Assembly: GCA_964017045.1 (NCBI GenBank)
Contig: OZ024808.1
Span: 30,111,949-30,175,948 of the forward strand
Origin: Omphiscola glabra
Lineage: Eukaryota; Mollusca; Gastropoda; Lymnaeidae
Direction: 5' to 3'
DNA length: 64,000 nt
Each line of letters begins with the position of its first letter. Position 1 is the stretch's first letter. The notes below the pieces were generated by a model, which searched no databases, was not told the DNA's origin, and was given only the letters and a program-made list of their open reading frames with translations. Positions 38,101 through 50,338 of the stretch are shown piece after piece. A program made the position numbers and the translations under genes.

Positions 38101-38478
38101 CATCGTAACCCTTTTCAAACCTCCAAATCAGTGGTTCTGATAGTGGAAGGTACTGGCCCAAGGGCTGGTTGGACAGATCAGAGGGCTCATAAAATGTTCC
38201 TTTGTCCGAGTAGTTTTTAGGATTATTTAAGGTGGCAGAGGTGAATTGTTTAATCCTTACTTTCTAAATGTAAAGTATTGAACATTTCACCTTTGCCACC
38301 ATAAGTAATCCTACCAATACTCAGACAAAATAACATTCTAATGGGAGGGGGGCATTAGAATGTTAATATAGTTCAGGGGCGTAAAGAATGTGTGCGGATG
38401 TGCCCTCTAATCTGTCCCCCACCGTTTGGGCCAGTAACTTGCACTTTAAGAACCACTGATTTAGAGGTTTCAAAAGGA
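38101..38478. mobile_element. Foldback element with hAT-like CAGTGGTTCT core
   Basis: Arms from about 38101-38248 and 38283-38478 are inverted copies, including aaatcagtggttct, tactggccca and ggtggcagaggtgaa, with a loop of about 34 nt and one extra segment of about 55 nt in the right arm. The pairing extends beyond CAGTGG into flanking aacctc, so the true ends may lie outside the hAT motif. Non-coding. Confidence 0.65.
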
Positions 38479-38479
38479 T

Positions 38480-39780
38480 TATGATTTTAAATTATTCATA
38501 AAATAAAAATGGTAAGGTTGCCTGTGTCTCCACCTAGAGGGTGTGGGTTCTAACACAACCACGTTAATCACAAGCTATAGGCTCAAAGTTCAGAATAATG
38601 GACTTACAATCCCAGTTAAAAGGCACTTCTCGGAAAAAGGTAAAATCTGAGGAAAAAACCTTGACCACCAAAGTCAGAAGACAGCTGCGGTATCAAACAT
38701 GAGCTACCTGCTAGAAAGTAGCCATTAAGTTAAACCAGACTGTTCATTCCATTATGGAAAAAAATGTATTTAATTTAATTAATTTAGAGTTAAAAATACA
38801 ACAACAATTTGCAAGTATAAAATAACATCAAACCATGAAATATTGAACTTTTAAAGATTATTATGTAATCCTAATAAATCATGTAATTGCGGTCCCTGTG
38901 CAGTGGCCTAAAGCGAACATTTTACTGGTCCGCAAAGAATCGAGTAGTTAAGAGATTGAAAAATGCAATTGTCATTAAATTCTGCACCGATCCCTTCTGC
39001 TGCTTAATTGTGAATAACTTCCTCATAGTCCTGTCAAACTAAAAATTATGAGAACCCCTGCCCTGTGGTACTTTTTATAGCAATTATATGGAGAAAAAAA
39101 ACATTTGAAGTACCCCCATTTATTATCCCCTGAGATCAGTTGTTCTCAAACATTTTCTAAACCAACCCTTGGCGCCAAAAGCTCAGCCTTATTCCCTCCA
39201 TTAAAGAAAAGTGGTTTGAACATGTTTTAATCAGCAGACAAGGCCATAGCACAAGTAACACGCCATTTAAGCTTTAGATAATAAAACAACCAGTAGGCCT
39301 ACACATCTTTAAGTTCAAATAAACCCAAATGACCTGACTTACTCCACGCAGTGAGATAAGATTTTTAAAGTCTTGTAGATGCCAGATGTTCTAAAACTAT
39401 GACATTTAATTAAGTTAATGTTGATACCACCATTCCCCTACAGTTAATTGCCCCCAGCGCGCTCCACATAATAATACACTGTCTCCCACTTTCCCTGCCA
39501 ACTCACTCATTCCTCGCCATACCTCTTCACAACTTTCCTTCCTCTAACATCTCCACAACCCAGTCTCTCAACCGAATTTTCCTACGTAATCAGCACCCAC
39601 CTAATGCCCCATCCCATCTCAAACATCCCTCCATCCCCCCTTAATCATCCCTCCTTTCCCTTAACCATCACATCTCCCCTTCTCAACACGCGCTCCCAGC
39701 CCCCCCCCCCCCCAAACTTCCAACCGCAGAACGCAGAGAATTCTGAATCTGACATAAAAATCTGGTGTTACATCATTTAA
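38480..39780. other. Intergenic stretch with decayed transposon ends
   Basis: 38510-38720 has gggtgtgggttctaac (B-box-like) and may be a SINE remnant. 39035-39055 (attatgagaacccctg) and 39132-39160 (cagttgttctcaaacatttt) look like solitary hAT-type ends. 39440-39720 is C-rich. No gene seen. Confidence 0.35.
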
Positions 39781-41575
39781 TAACTCAAAAAACCATTCTA
39801 TAACTCACAAAACCATTCTATAACTCACAACACCATTCTGACACTCACAAAACCATTCTATAACTCACAAAACCATTCTATGACTCACAAAACCATTCTA
39901 TAACTCACAAAACCATTCTATAACTCACAAAACCATACTATAACTCACAAAACCATTCTGACACTCACAAAACCATTCTATAACTCACAAAACAATTCTA
40001 TAACTCACAAAACCCTTCTATAACTCACAAAACCATTCTATAACTCACAAAACCATTCTATAACTCACAACACCATTTTGACACTCACAAAACCATTCTA
40101 TAACTCACAAAACCATTCTATAACTCACAAAACCATACTATAACTCACAAAACCATACTATAACTCACAACACCATTCTGACACTCACAAAACCATTCTA
40201 TAACTCACAAAACCATTCTATAACTCACAAAACCATTCTATAACTCACAAAACCATTCTATAACTCACAACACCATTCTGACACTCACAAAACCATTCTA
40301 TAACTCACAAAACCATTCTATAACTCACAAAACCATTCTATAACTCACAAAACCATACTATAACTCACAACACCATTCTATAACTCACAAAACCATTCTA
40401 TAACTCACAAAACCATTCTATAACTCACAACACCATTCTGACACTCACAAAACCATTCTATAACTCACAAAACCATTCTATAACTAACAAAACCATTCTA
40501 TAACTAACAAAACCATTCTATAACTCACAAAACCATTCTATAACTCACAAAACAATTCTATAACTCACAAAACCCTTCTATAACTCACAAAACCATACTA
40601 TAACTCACAACACCATTCTGACACTCACAAAACCATTCTATAACTCACAAAACCATTCTATAACTCACAAAACCATTCTATAACTCACAAAACCATTCTA
40701 TAACTCACAACACCATTCTGACACTCACAAAACCATTCTATAACTCACAAAACCATTCTATAACTCACAAAACCATTCTATAACTCACAAAACCATTCTA
40801 TAACTCACAACACCATTCTGACACTCACAAAACCATTCTATAACTCACAAAACCATTCTATAACTCACAACACCATTCTGACACTCACAAAGCCATTCTA
40901 TAACTCACAAAACCATTCTATAACTAACAAAACCATTCTATAACTCACAAAACCATTCTATAACTCACAACACCATTCTGACACTCACAAAACCATTCTA
41001 TAACTCACAAAAGCATTCTATAACTCACATCACCATTCTATAACTCACAACACCATTCTGACACTCACAAAACCATTATATAACTCACAACACCATTCTA
41101 TAACTCACAAAACCATTCTGACACTCACAAAACCATTCTATAACTCACAACACCATTCTAACACTCACAAAACCATTCTATAACTCACAAAACCATTCTA
41201 TAACTCACAAAACCATTCTATAACTCACAAAACCATTCTATAACTCAAAAAAACATTCTATAACTCGCAAAACCATTATATAACTCACAAAACCATTCTA
41301 TAACTCACAACATCATTCTGACACTCACAAAACCATTCTATAACTCACAAAACCATTCTATAACTCACAACATCATTCTGACACTCACAAAACCATTATA
41401 TAACTCACAAAACCATTCTATAACTCACAACATCATTCTGACACTCACAAAACCATTCTATAACTCACAAAACCATTTTATAACTCACAACATCATTCTG
41501 ACACTCACAAAACCATTCTATAACTCACAAAACCATTCTATAACTCAGAAAACCATTCTATAACTCACAAAACCG
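39780..41575. repeat. 20-bp satellite, about 90 copies
   Basis: Main unit taactcacaaaaccattcta; the variant acactcacaaaaccattctg recurs every few units, often after a 'caacaccat' copy, giving a loose higher-order pattern of 3-6 units. 1.8 kb without interruption. Confidence 0.97.
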
Positions 41576-41671
41576 AAGTGTCTGGTGTGACTGGTCATTT
41601 ACATTGCCGCCCACAATTAAACAAAAAACAACACAGGCCTTCACTCTTGTTTTTGATGTCAAAAACAATTT

Positions 41672-41815
41672 GCTCAATAAGCTACAGGGCTATGTGCTAA
41701 CAGAGGGCGCCCCCTGGCCGCTCAACAAGTTTCAGGACTATGTGCTACCAGAGGGTGCACACTGGTCGCTCAACAGGTGACAGGGCTATATGCTGACAGA
41801 GATTGCACCACGATA
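41672..41815. repeat. About 55-bp repeat, 2.5 copies
   Basis: Core gctcaacaagctacagggct, then atgtgctaacagaggg; diverged copies beside the LINE fragment. Confidence 0.85.
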
Positions 41816-41816
41816 G

Positions 41817-42092
41817 TCATCATCATCATTTCCCGTAGTCCTTCGACCGTTGGGGCGCCACAGATGACATAAAAACTATTCTTCTCCATTCCTCTTGGTC
41901 TCCTGCCCTATGCATAGCATCGCCTAGTTGTAATCCCGTCAATTCTTTGATGTTATCTTCCCATCCTTTTCTCTGTCTTCCTCTTCTTCTTCCTCCTCTA
42001 GTAGTGCCCTGCAAGATTTCTTTGGCGAGCCCTTGTTTTCTGGTCACGTGGCCAAACCATTCAAGTTTGCGCTTTTTTACAGACAGTACCAT
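41817..42092 (-). mobile_element. RTE-like LINE 3' fragment
   Basis: Minus-strand frame: VKKRKLEWFGHVTRKQGLAK, RRRGRQRKGWEDNIKE, VAPQRSKDYGK then stop and TGATGATGATGA. Close relative of the 3' end of the element at 43147-47343, in the opposite orientation and 5'-truncated. Confidence 0.88.
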
Positions 42093-42349
42093 GGGTTAAA
42101 CCTTAGCGATGTTTAGAGGTGGCAAAGTTGATATTATGTCTAATTTATTATTGAAACAACAACATATAAGTAAATGATAACTTTAAGTTGACCCGCCTTA
42201 TAACAAACTTCGGTAATGCCTTATTTTAGTGCGATAAATTACTTCTCCTATGGACCAAATCTATCACTTAATCAGGTGTATTTATTCAATATTCGATTCT
42301 GAATTCGATGGTTAGCTGTCATTGTTATGATTGAGTCATGGACTGGTCA

Positions 42350-42644
42350 GTATTGGATGTTTTGAAATTCATAGCTGAATGGGACTTCCTAGAATCTCTT
42401 CCAATACTATCTTTAAATGTTTTTTTTTGCGATCTTTGTGCCTGTGTCTTCATGTGAGCGGAGCTTCTCAAAACTAAGGCTTATCAAGAACTATTTACTA
42501 TCCACCATGGAACGGTCAAGGCTTTCTGATCTGGCTCTAATATCAATTGAAAGTGATACAGTGAATGACATTGATTGTGATCAAGTGATTGATTTGTTTG
42601 CAGCTTTAAAAAACAGGAAAATAAAATTTAAAATAGTTAACAAC
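42350..42644 (+). mobile_element. hAT transposase C-terminal (dimerisation) remnant
   Basis: VLKFIAEWDFLESLPILSLN in one frame, then after a T-run frameshift VSSCERSFSKLRLIKNYL, STMERSRLSDLALISIES and DLFAALKNRKIKF. This is the hAT C-terminal dimerisation region; the catalytic domain is absent. Dead fragment. Confidence 0.8.
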
Positions 42645-42661
42645 AAGATGGCTGAAATCAG

Positions 42662-43054
42662 AAATGGACTACGATTAGTCACTTCCTTGTTTTGTCACGT
42701 GATACGTACCAGCCATTAGTAGGCTTTCTGCTACACATAACAACACATAACAACAGATAAACAGCTGATCAGCCATTGCCATTATCATTAATTCTAAAGC
42801 AAAATGTTTGTCTCCATCAGCGCTTCCCCAGTGTTTATTAAAATTTTACTTTTCAAAATATTCTTGAATACAGGCGTTTCTTTAAATGACATTCAATAAA
42901 TGTGACAATAATTATAATTCAGTTATGATTAAAGGAAGAAAGTTGTTTGAAGAAAAATTTGTGAGCGACTAGTATGTTGCAGACAGCCTACCGGAAGTAT
43001 TACTTGTTTTTACACGTATCACGTGACAAAACAATCGACTAATCGTAGTCCATT
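42662..43054. mobile_element. Inverted-repeat element next to the hAT remnant
   Basis: Left arm aaatggactacgattagtca and ttgttttgtcacgtgatacg are matched in reverse by cgtatcacgtgacaaaacaa and gactaatcgtagtccatt at the right; arms about 80 bp with small indels, interior about 230 bp, non-coding. It may be a MITE or inverted copies of hAT terminal sequence. Confidence 0.6.
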
Positions 43055-43502
43055 GTTGTAGTCCCCAAATAAAAATTCAAACTGCAACATGCCTAGCAAG
43101 TGGGCAATGTTCATAACACGTACAAATAAGTAAAAGGGAAGAAAACGGATAAAAGTATTCGGAAGACAGCCTAGAAGCGGAAAAGGTATTCGAGATCAAC
43201 TAACGAAAGTGGGAACATTTGTTCTTGAGATACAATGAACCGGAAATTGTGTAGTTTATGCCGCGACACAATATCTCGGAGTGCAAACACTTCGGTAAGA
43301 AAGGGAAACTACTAAAAATGATCTAGTCATGATAATACAAACACATTAATTAATTATAAATGGCATGGAGAGGGATGGGCGCCGCCATGCGACAACTGCC
43401 CTAGTTACGCTACATGTACATGAGACCAGATTCATAATCCATACCGGCTCGGCCGTCGCCCGTGTTACCAAGGGCCGCGCCTACCGTCTTTGACCAGAAC
43501 GG

Positions 43503-44561
43503 AGGTGGAAAGTATGCAATGATCAGGCAAAAAACAATATCAGTGCCAGGAATAACATTACGATAGGTACCTGGAACTTGAGATCGTTGAGAGAAACGGG
43601 CAAGGTGGAGAAATTAGTGCATGAAATGAATAGATACAGATGGGACATCCTAGGTCTGTGCGAAATGAGATGGAAAAACTTTGGAGAAACATTGACCCAA
43701 GAAGGCCACAGACTATATTTTAGAGGACGGGAGGACACACACGAACAAGGAGTTGGCTTCCTCGTCCATAAAAACATTAAGAACAGTATTATGAGCTGTC
43801 GACCAATTCCAAGGCGGCTCATCACTCTCTGTCTAAGGGCAACACCGTTCAACATCACCATCGTACAAGCGTATGCACCACCGTTCAACATCACCATCGG
43901 ACAAGCGTATGCACCACCGTTCAACATCACCATCGTACAAGCGTATGCACCACCGTTCAACATCACCATCGTACAAGCGTATGCATCACCGTTCAACATC
44001 ACCATCGTACAAGCGTATGCTCCAACTTCAGATTATGATGACGCAGAAGTGGATGACTTCTACCATCAACTCCAAGATGTGCTGAACTAAACCCCCAAGA
44101 CAGACATTCTTGTCGATCAAGGTGATTGGAATGCAAAAGTAGGAGAAGATGCCTATGCAAACTGGAAAGGAACGTGTGGACGCCACTGTAACGCAACGTC
44201 TAACGAGAGAGGTCTGAGGCTCTTGGAATTCGCCAGCTTCAATGAACTCATACTGGCCAACACACTGGGTGAACATAAAATATCAAGGAAAACCACATGG
44301 CATAGCCCCAGTGGGAAACATCACAATCAGATTGATTATATCATGTTGCAAACACGTCTCCGGTCTAGTATAAACATTGCAAAGCCTCGCAGCTTCCCAG
44401 GAGCTGACATGGGAAGCGACCACGATCTAGTCATGATGACCTTTAGGCTGCACTTAAAGAGGGTATATAAAAAAGGATATACCAGAATCAAATTCGATCT
44501 TGAAAAGCTGAAGGATCCTAAAATAGCAGAAGCCTTCCAAGCAATGATAGGAGGACAATGA
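43503..44561 (+). pseudogene. RTE endonuclease domain, interrupted
   Basis: NNITIGTWNLRSLRETGKVE, LGLCEMRWKNFGE, GVGFLVHKN, ITIVQAYAP, then DQGDWNAKVG, IDYIMLQTRL and MGSDHDLVMM follow the order of AP-type endonucleases of LINEs. One in-frame TAA at 44088 splits it. Five 12-residue repeats (43845-44024) are inserted in a core strand. The catalytic GDWN and SDH motifs are still readable. Confidence 0.85.
43845..44024 (+). repeat. 36-bp x5 tandem expansion inside the endonuclease
   Basis: Unit ccgttcaacatcaccatcgt then acaagcgtatgcacca, exactly 5 x 36 bp; translates as PFNITIVQAYAP in each copy, in frame. Confidence 0.97.
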
Positions 44562-47334
44562 TTGATAACTTCAACACAGCTGTGACGGACACAGCCCATG
44601 ACATCCTTGGTAAACATCAACCAACACAAAAGCCATGGGTGACAGCTGACATCCTCGATCTGTGTGACAAACGGAGGCAGTTAAAGACAACAAAAATGGT
44701 GAATACAGAGGGGTCAAATAAATATAGAAAAATTAACCAAACCATCAAAAATGGTATGAGAAGGGCGAAGAAGAACTAGATTGAAGAGCAATGCTACGAC
44801 ATTGAAAATTGCTTGAAGAAAAACAATAGCAAAAAGGCATACTAGCTAGTGAAAGAACTAACCACTGCAAAGCAAAGACGTATTACTACCATACAAGATA
44901 AAAATGGCAAATGTTTGACCGAGGAAAATGATATCCTGAAAAGATGGACTGAATACTGATCAGAGTTGTATAATGAAAATATAAAGATAGACCCAGAGAT
45001 CCTTAATGTGCCCCCAGCAACGGACAATGCCAGCTTCCCCATTCTCCGCGCAGAAGTAGAAGCAGCAGTCCAAGCACTCCAAATAGGAAAAGCCGCAGAG
45101 GTGGATAATATCCCTGCAGAGTTGGTGAAACAGGGAGGAGAAACAATGATAAATGCCCTAACCAATATTTGTAACAAAATATGGCTGACAGGGGAATGGC
45201 CCAAATCATGGACCCAATCTCTCATCATCACCCTCCCAAAGAAAGGTAACCTACAGCTGTGCCAAAACTATCGCACCATTAGCCTAATAAGCCACCCAAG
45301 CAAGGTAACCTACAGCTATGCCAAAACTATCGCACCATTAGCCTAATAAGTCACCCAAGCAAGGTAACCTACAGCTATGCCAAAACTATCGCACCATTAG
45401 TCTAATAAGCCACCCAAGCAAGGTAACCTACAGCTGTGCCAAAACTATCGCACCATTAGCCTAATAAGTCACACAAGCAAGGTAACCTACAGCTATGCCA
45501 AAACTATCGCACCGTTAGCCTAATAAGCCACCCAAGCAAGGTAACCTACAGCTATGCCAAAACTATCGCACCATTAGCCTAATAAGTCACCCAAGCAAGG
45601 TAACCTACAGCTATGTCAAAACTATCGCACCATTAGCTTAATAAGCCACCCAAGCAAGGTAACCTACAGCTGTGCCAAAACTATCGCACCGTTAGCCTAA
45701 TAAGCCACCCAAGCAAGGTAACCTACAGCTGTGCCAAAACTATCCCACCGTTAGCCTAATAAGCCATCCAAGCAAGGTAACCTACAGCTGTGCCAAAACT
45801 ATCGCACCATTAGCCTAATAAGCCACCCAAGCAAGGTAACCTACAGCTGTGCCAAAACTATCGCACCGTTAGCCTAATAAGCCACCCAAGCAAGGTAACC
45901 TACAGCTATGCCAAAACTATCGCACCATTAGCCTAATAAGCCACTTAAGCAAGGTAACCTACAGCTGTGCCAAAACTATCGCACCATTAGCCTAATAAGC
46001 CATCCAAGCAAGGTAACCTACAACTATGCCAAAACTATCGCACCATTAGCCTAATAAGCCACCCAAGCAAGGTCATGCTCAAGGTCATACTGAATCAACT
46101 AAAACAATATGCCGACAGAATCATTGCTGAAGAACAGGCGGGCTTTAGGCAAGGCCGTGGCACTACTGAGCAGATCCTAAACCTCCCGATTCTATGTGAG
46201 AAATATGCTCAACAGCAACAAAACCTATACCACGTCTTTGTGGATTTCAAGAAGGCATTCGACAGGGTTTGGCATGCTGCTTTATGGGCCATCATGAGAC
46301 ACTACAACATCAACACAAACTTAACCAGAATGATAAGAAGCCTCTATGATAAGGCCACCAGTGCAGTCTTCTTCAACAATAACATCGGAGAATGGTTCAA
46401 GACCACGGTTGGAGTACGACAAGGCTGCTTGCTCTCCCCAACCCTGTTCAACATCTTCTTAGAGAGAATTATGTCAGATGCACTAGAAACGCATGTAGGG
46501 ACAGTCAACATTGGTGGCAGAACAATCACCAACCTACGTTTTGCGGATGACATAGACGGACTGGCTGGAAGCGAAGAAGAGCTAGCCAAACTAGTAAAGA
46601 ATCTCGACAAGACTTCATCGTCCTTTGGCATGCAAATCAGCGCAGAAAAGACAAAAATGATGACGAATAGCACTAATGGCATCACCACTGAAATTAAGGT
46701 CGGTGAGGAAACATTAGAGACAGTTGGCAGCTTTAAGTACCTCGGAGCAATAGTATCGGAACAAGGCTCCAGGCCCGAATTAATGGCCAGGATTGCGCAG
46801 ACCACGACAGCACTAAAGAGGCTCAAGAAAATATGGAACGACAAAAATATAGCCCCCAGCACCAAAATCGGGCTGATGCGCTCATTAATCCTCTCCATTT
46901 TCTTATATGCCTGTGAGTCCTGGACATTAACAGCAGAACTTGAAAGGAAAATAAAGGCGATGGAGATGAGATGTTACAGAGGCATTCTTGGCATCTGCTA
47001 TAGAGACCACATCACCAATGAGCAAATAAAAGAAAGGATTCTTCAGGCAATAGGGCAACACGATGACCTCCTGGCGTCTGTTAAAAAGCGCAAACTTGAG
47101 ATGTATGGCCACGTGACCAGAAAACAAGGGCTCGCCAAAGAGATCTTGCAGGGCACTACTAGAGAAGGGAGCAGAAGAGGAAGACAAAGAAAAAGATGGA
47201 AAGATAATATCAAAGAATGGACGGGATTAAAACTAGGCGATGCTATGCGTAGGGCAGAAGACCGAGAGGAATGGAGAAGAATAGTGTACATGTCATCTGT
47301 GGCGCCCCAACGATCGAAGGACTACGGGACCTGA
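44558..47334 (+). pseudogene. RTE reverse transcriptase, interrupted
   Basis: Part 1 (to about 45300) has IPAELVKQGG, WTQSLIITLPKKGN and NYRTISLISHPSKV with three stop codons. Part 2 (46075-47334) is a clean 419-codon frame with EEQAGFRQGRGTTEQI, VFVDFKKAFDRVW, GVRQGCLLSPTLFNIF, the catalytic FADDI, SFKYLGAIVS and a C-terminal GRQRKRWKDNIKEW region. The 59-bp array between them puts the parts in different frames. Confidence 0.9.
45246..46071 (+). repeat. 59-bp x14 tandem expansion inside the reverse transcriptase
   Basis: Unit gtaacctacagctgtgccaa, aactatcgcaccattagcct, aataagccacccaagcaag; 826 bp, exactly 14 x 59. One copy corresponds to the normal NYRTISLISHPSK segment. 59 is not a multiple of three, so expansion destroyed the frame. 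Confidence 0.97.
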
Positions 47335-47358
47335 TGATGATGAAAAAGGGAAGAAAAC

Positions 47359-49735
47359 TAGTCATTGTCCGTTGGCGTTCCAAAAATGATATTTTTCTAA
47401 TTACCCCCCTGGAAAACAATAGCTCAATATTTTAGTCACGCCTTACGACGCTGTCAATGAATCTAGCTTCATAAAATGAATATTAAACTGATGATATAGA
47501 TTTCGAAGGAATTGAAATTCAACTTCTTTCCATTCATGTTGGTACACGAGAATGCAGATTTAGCTAGAAAAATACTTGAATGCATTTTCTTTCAGAAGAA
47601 CAAAAAATAGCTTGACTCTTATCAATCCCGTGTTGAGGGGCAATTTGTCGGAAGAAGCATCACAAATTCCCCCAAATGGCGTGTTCTAAATAGTCACGCA
47701 TTTTCTTCCAATAGCGTGCTCCTCCAGTGGTTACCAAATCTAAATGATCACTATTTAAGTCATTATTGCCAATAAAGGAGTTCACTGAAGCCTGAATTCT
47801 ACGCTACAGAAATACTTTAAATGTCTTGTGTTTAAATTGTTATATTTTAATGATGTTGTCTTGGTTTGAAATATGGATCTATTTATGTGCTGAAAAGGAA
47901 TATGTGCTATGAAATCAAAAACCATTTCAATTTATTTGGATCAATTAAAGAATCTTATCTTATCTCACTTTTCAAAATACTAAGTTAAAGGAAATCGGCC
48001 CGCTCCTGCTGTCCTTAAAGTGAGTTATTGGTGATATGACTGATTACCTTACAATGGATTTCTCTGCTATTGTATTCAGTGTTTGTTCCGTCATTCTTGT
48101 GACTTTGACTCCTCAGATTTATTCAGTTACGTTTCAGCGGTACATCTAAATTTAACCTTTAAAAGTCTCAAAATAAACGAACGTGACCCCAACACACGTG
48201 ACCCCAACACACGTGACTCAAACACACGTGAACCTATTTTGAGCGATGAAGTTTATCTGAATGAGTTCAACACAAAGCTAGAGAACACACCAGATGTCAG
48301 GAAAATGATCTTTAAGAAATATAATTGAAACTCAAAATTTTGAGACTAACTCTCAACTTGATAATTGGCCACTTGATTAACGGACACTTGATAATTGTAC
48401 ACTTGATAATTCGCACACGTCATTATTGGATATTCAATTACTGGAATTTGATAATTAGCACTCGTAATTATTGGACACTTGATGATTGGACACTTGATGA
48501 TTGGACACTTGATGATTGGGCACTTGATGATTGGACACTTGATGATTGGACACTTGATGATTGGACACTGATGATTGGACACTTGATGATTGGACACTTG
48601 ATGATTGGACACTTGATGATTGGACACTTGATGATTGGACACTTGATGATTGGACACTTGATAATTGGCTACATTTACCAGATCTGAGGAGATTTCCGCA
48701 AACAAATTAGAATGCTGTGAACTGAGACCTCATGATGGAAAAAACAGGCTGACGGATTGAAGAAGAACGCATCTCCGATTGCAACAACTACGAAATGGCC
48801 TTTCAATGCTGGCACGATCTATTTCACTTGCATTCGAATGCTGGCATGCTCAGCTGTCACTTGTGTCCCCAAGATGCCGTAGCATGAACAACGGTCAGAC
48901 TCTGAAAATCGACTTTGACGCGCGACATAACCAGATCAAGGTAAGCCAAACTACTTCATGTATTCGGTAAACAAGTCTTGTCTCCACCACATCATGTGAA
49001 TACTATCTCCGGAGGATTTCACAGAATACAAAGCGGGGGCAACAAAGCGAGGGCAACAAAGCGGGGACAACAAAGCGGATGCAACAAAGCGGGGGCAACA
49101 AATCGGGGGTACCAAAGCGGGGGCAACAAAGCGGTGACAACAAAGCGGGACAACAACGTGATGAGAATCGTGCAGAGCTTGGCAAAACACGTAGAACGAC
49201 TTGGTAATTAACTGCACCCAGTCTCCACCGCAGGCTCTCGACCTTGTCTTGTTGCTGGACCCAGATGATGTGAGGTTGACGCTCCGTTCAATGCTTCCAC
49301 ACTTAAACCAGAGCCCTAGCGCAAGTTATTCTAAACACCCATCGATGCCTAGGTTTTTTTCACCATCTAATAAAATCCTGTGACGATTGGTAAGCTGCAA
49401 GACGTCAGGTTTGGGGACACTGGAAGCCGTAGTCACAAACCTGAACATAGGCGGCTCTGGCTCTGGTTGTGGCTCTGGCTGGGGCTCTGGTTGGGGCTCT
49501 GGCTGTGGCTGGGGTTGTTCATCGTTGTAAAGGAGCAGATGTGGTGTCTTTGGGTACACACTGCTCACCTCCATAACACGAGGAAGGGGCTAGAAAAAAT
49601 GAACTAAACACTGTCTGCTCTACTCTTACCTCTCAATTCTATTGCAGTCGAAAGGGATGTTATGCATACGGTCGAAATTCAAATTCACGTTTTAAAGAAA
49701 TTTCAAAACACACGATAAAAATATCCCATTATAAC
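47359..49735. other. Intergenic stretch with short repeats
   Basis: No gene recognised. It holds a 15-bp repeat at 48178-48232 (acgtgaccccaacac), a 14/15-bp repeat of about 20 copies at 48355-48675 (acttgatgattggac), a 13/14-bp repeat at 49025-49155 (aacaaagcgggggc) and a GGCTCTGG-rich repeat at 49447-49520. 47359-48170 and 48680-49020 have no recognised content. Confidence 0.6.
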
Positions 49736-50338
49736 TAGGTGCTTGGAATGTACAAAATCTATAGGAAAGGAGACCGCAAAGGAGAACAGCACTTAAAGGA
49801 AATGATCTAGACAGATGCAGGGTAGATATCGCAGCCCCCAACGAGACCCAGCTAGCAAGAAAGGGCGATCTCTTCGAGATGGGCTCTGGATACACCTTTA
49901 TTTAAAGTAGCCGAGGAAGCAATGAACGTCGTCATACTGGTGTTGGTTTTGCTATCAAATCTGTACTCATAAGCATGATGGTTTGGGAGTGACCGATAGG
50001 ATATTAACAATGAAAACTCTTCTCTTATCAGGAAGAAAACATCTCATCATCAGCAGCTGCTATGCTCCAATAAAATCTGTTACGTACCACTATAATGTAG
50101 AAAAAATTAATTTTCTTATTTTATTCTATGGCTTGAGTCAATAGTACATAACAATGGACGATACCACTATTTAAATACAGTAATAAAGAACGATACCCAA
50201 ACTAGGCCTAATGACAAATAATTTATTAATTTAATTTAAAATTACAAAATCAAATAGAGTAAAACTAAGGCTATTCACTTACAGTACAGCAATACATTTT
50301 TACAGGTACAATGTTGAAAAAGGTACACACACACACAG

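Larger units (their letters stand above)
43147..47343 (+). mobile_element. RTE-like non-LTR retrotransposon, nearly full length, inactive
   Basis: The 15-mer AAAAGGGAAGAAAAC occurs just before (43132-43146) and just after (47344-47358) and is a target-site duplication. The element has a 5' leader, an apurinic-type endonuclease, a reverse transcriptase and a 3' tail of TGATGATGATGA after the last stop, typical of the RTE clade. It is broken by in-frame stops, a frameshift near 44560 and a 59-bp tandem array inside the RT. Without its internal repeat expansions it would be about 3.3 kb, a usual RTE size. Confidence 0.9.

Noticed and set aside
39780..41575. CRISPR-like regular array
   Set aside because: Units are contiguous 20-bp repeats with no unique spacers, in an animal genome.
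46344..46898. 184-codon minus-strand frame opposite the RTE reverse transcriptase
   Set aside because: Shadow of the RT reading frame; no motifs of its own.
48083..49607. Protein-coding gene in 48.1-49.6 kb
   Set aside because: Frames are short, mostly repeat-derived, with no recognisable domain or consistent splice pattern.
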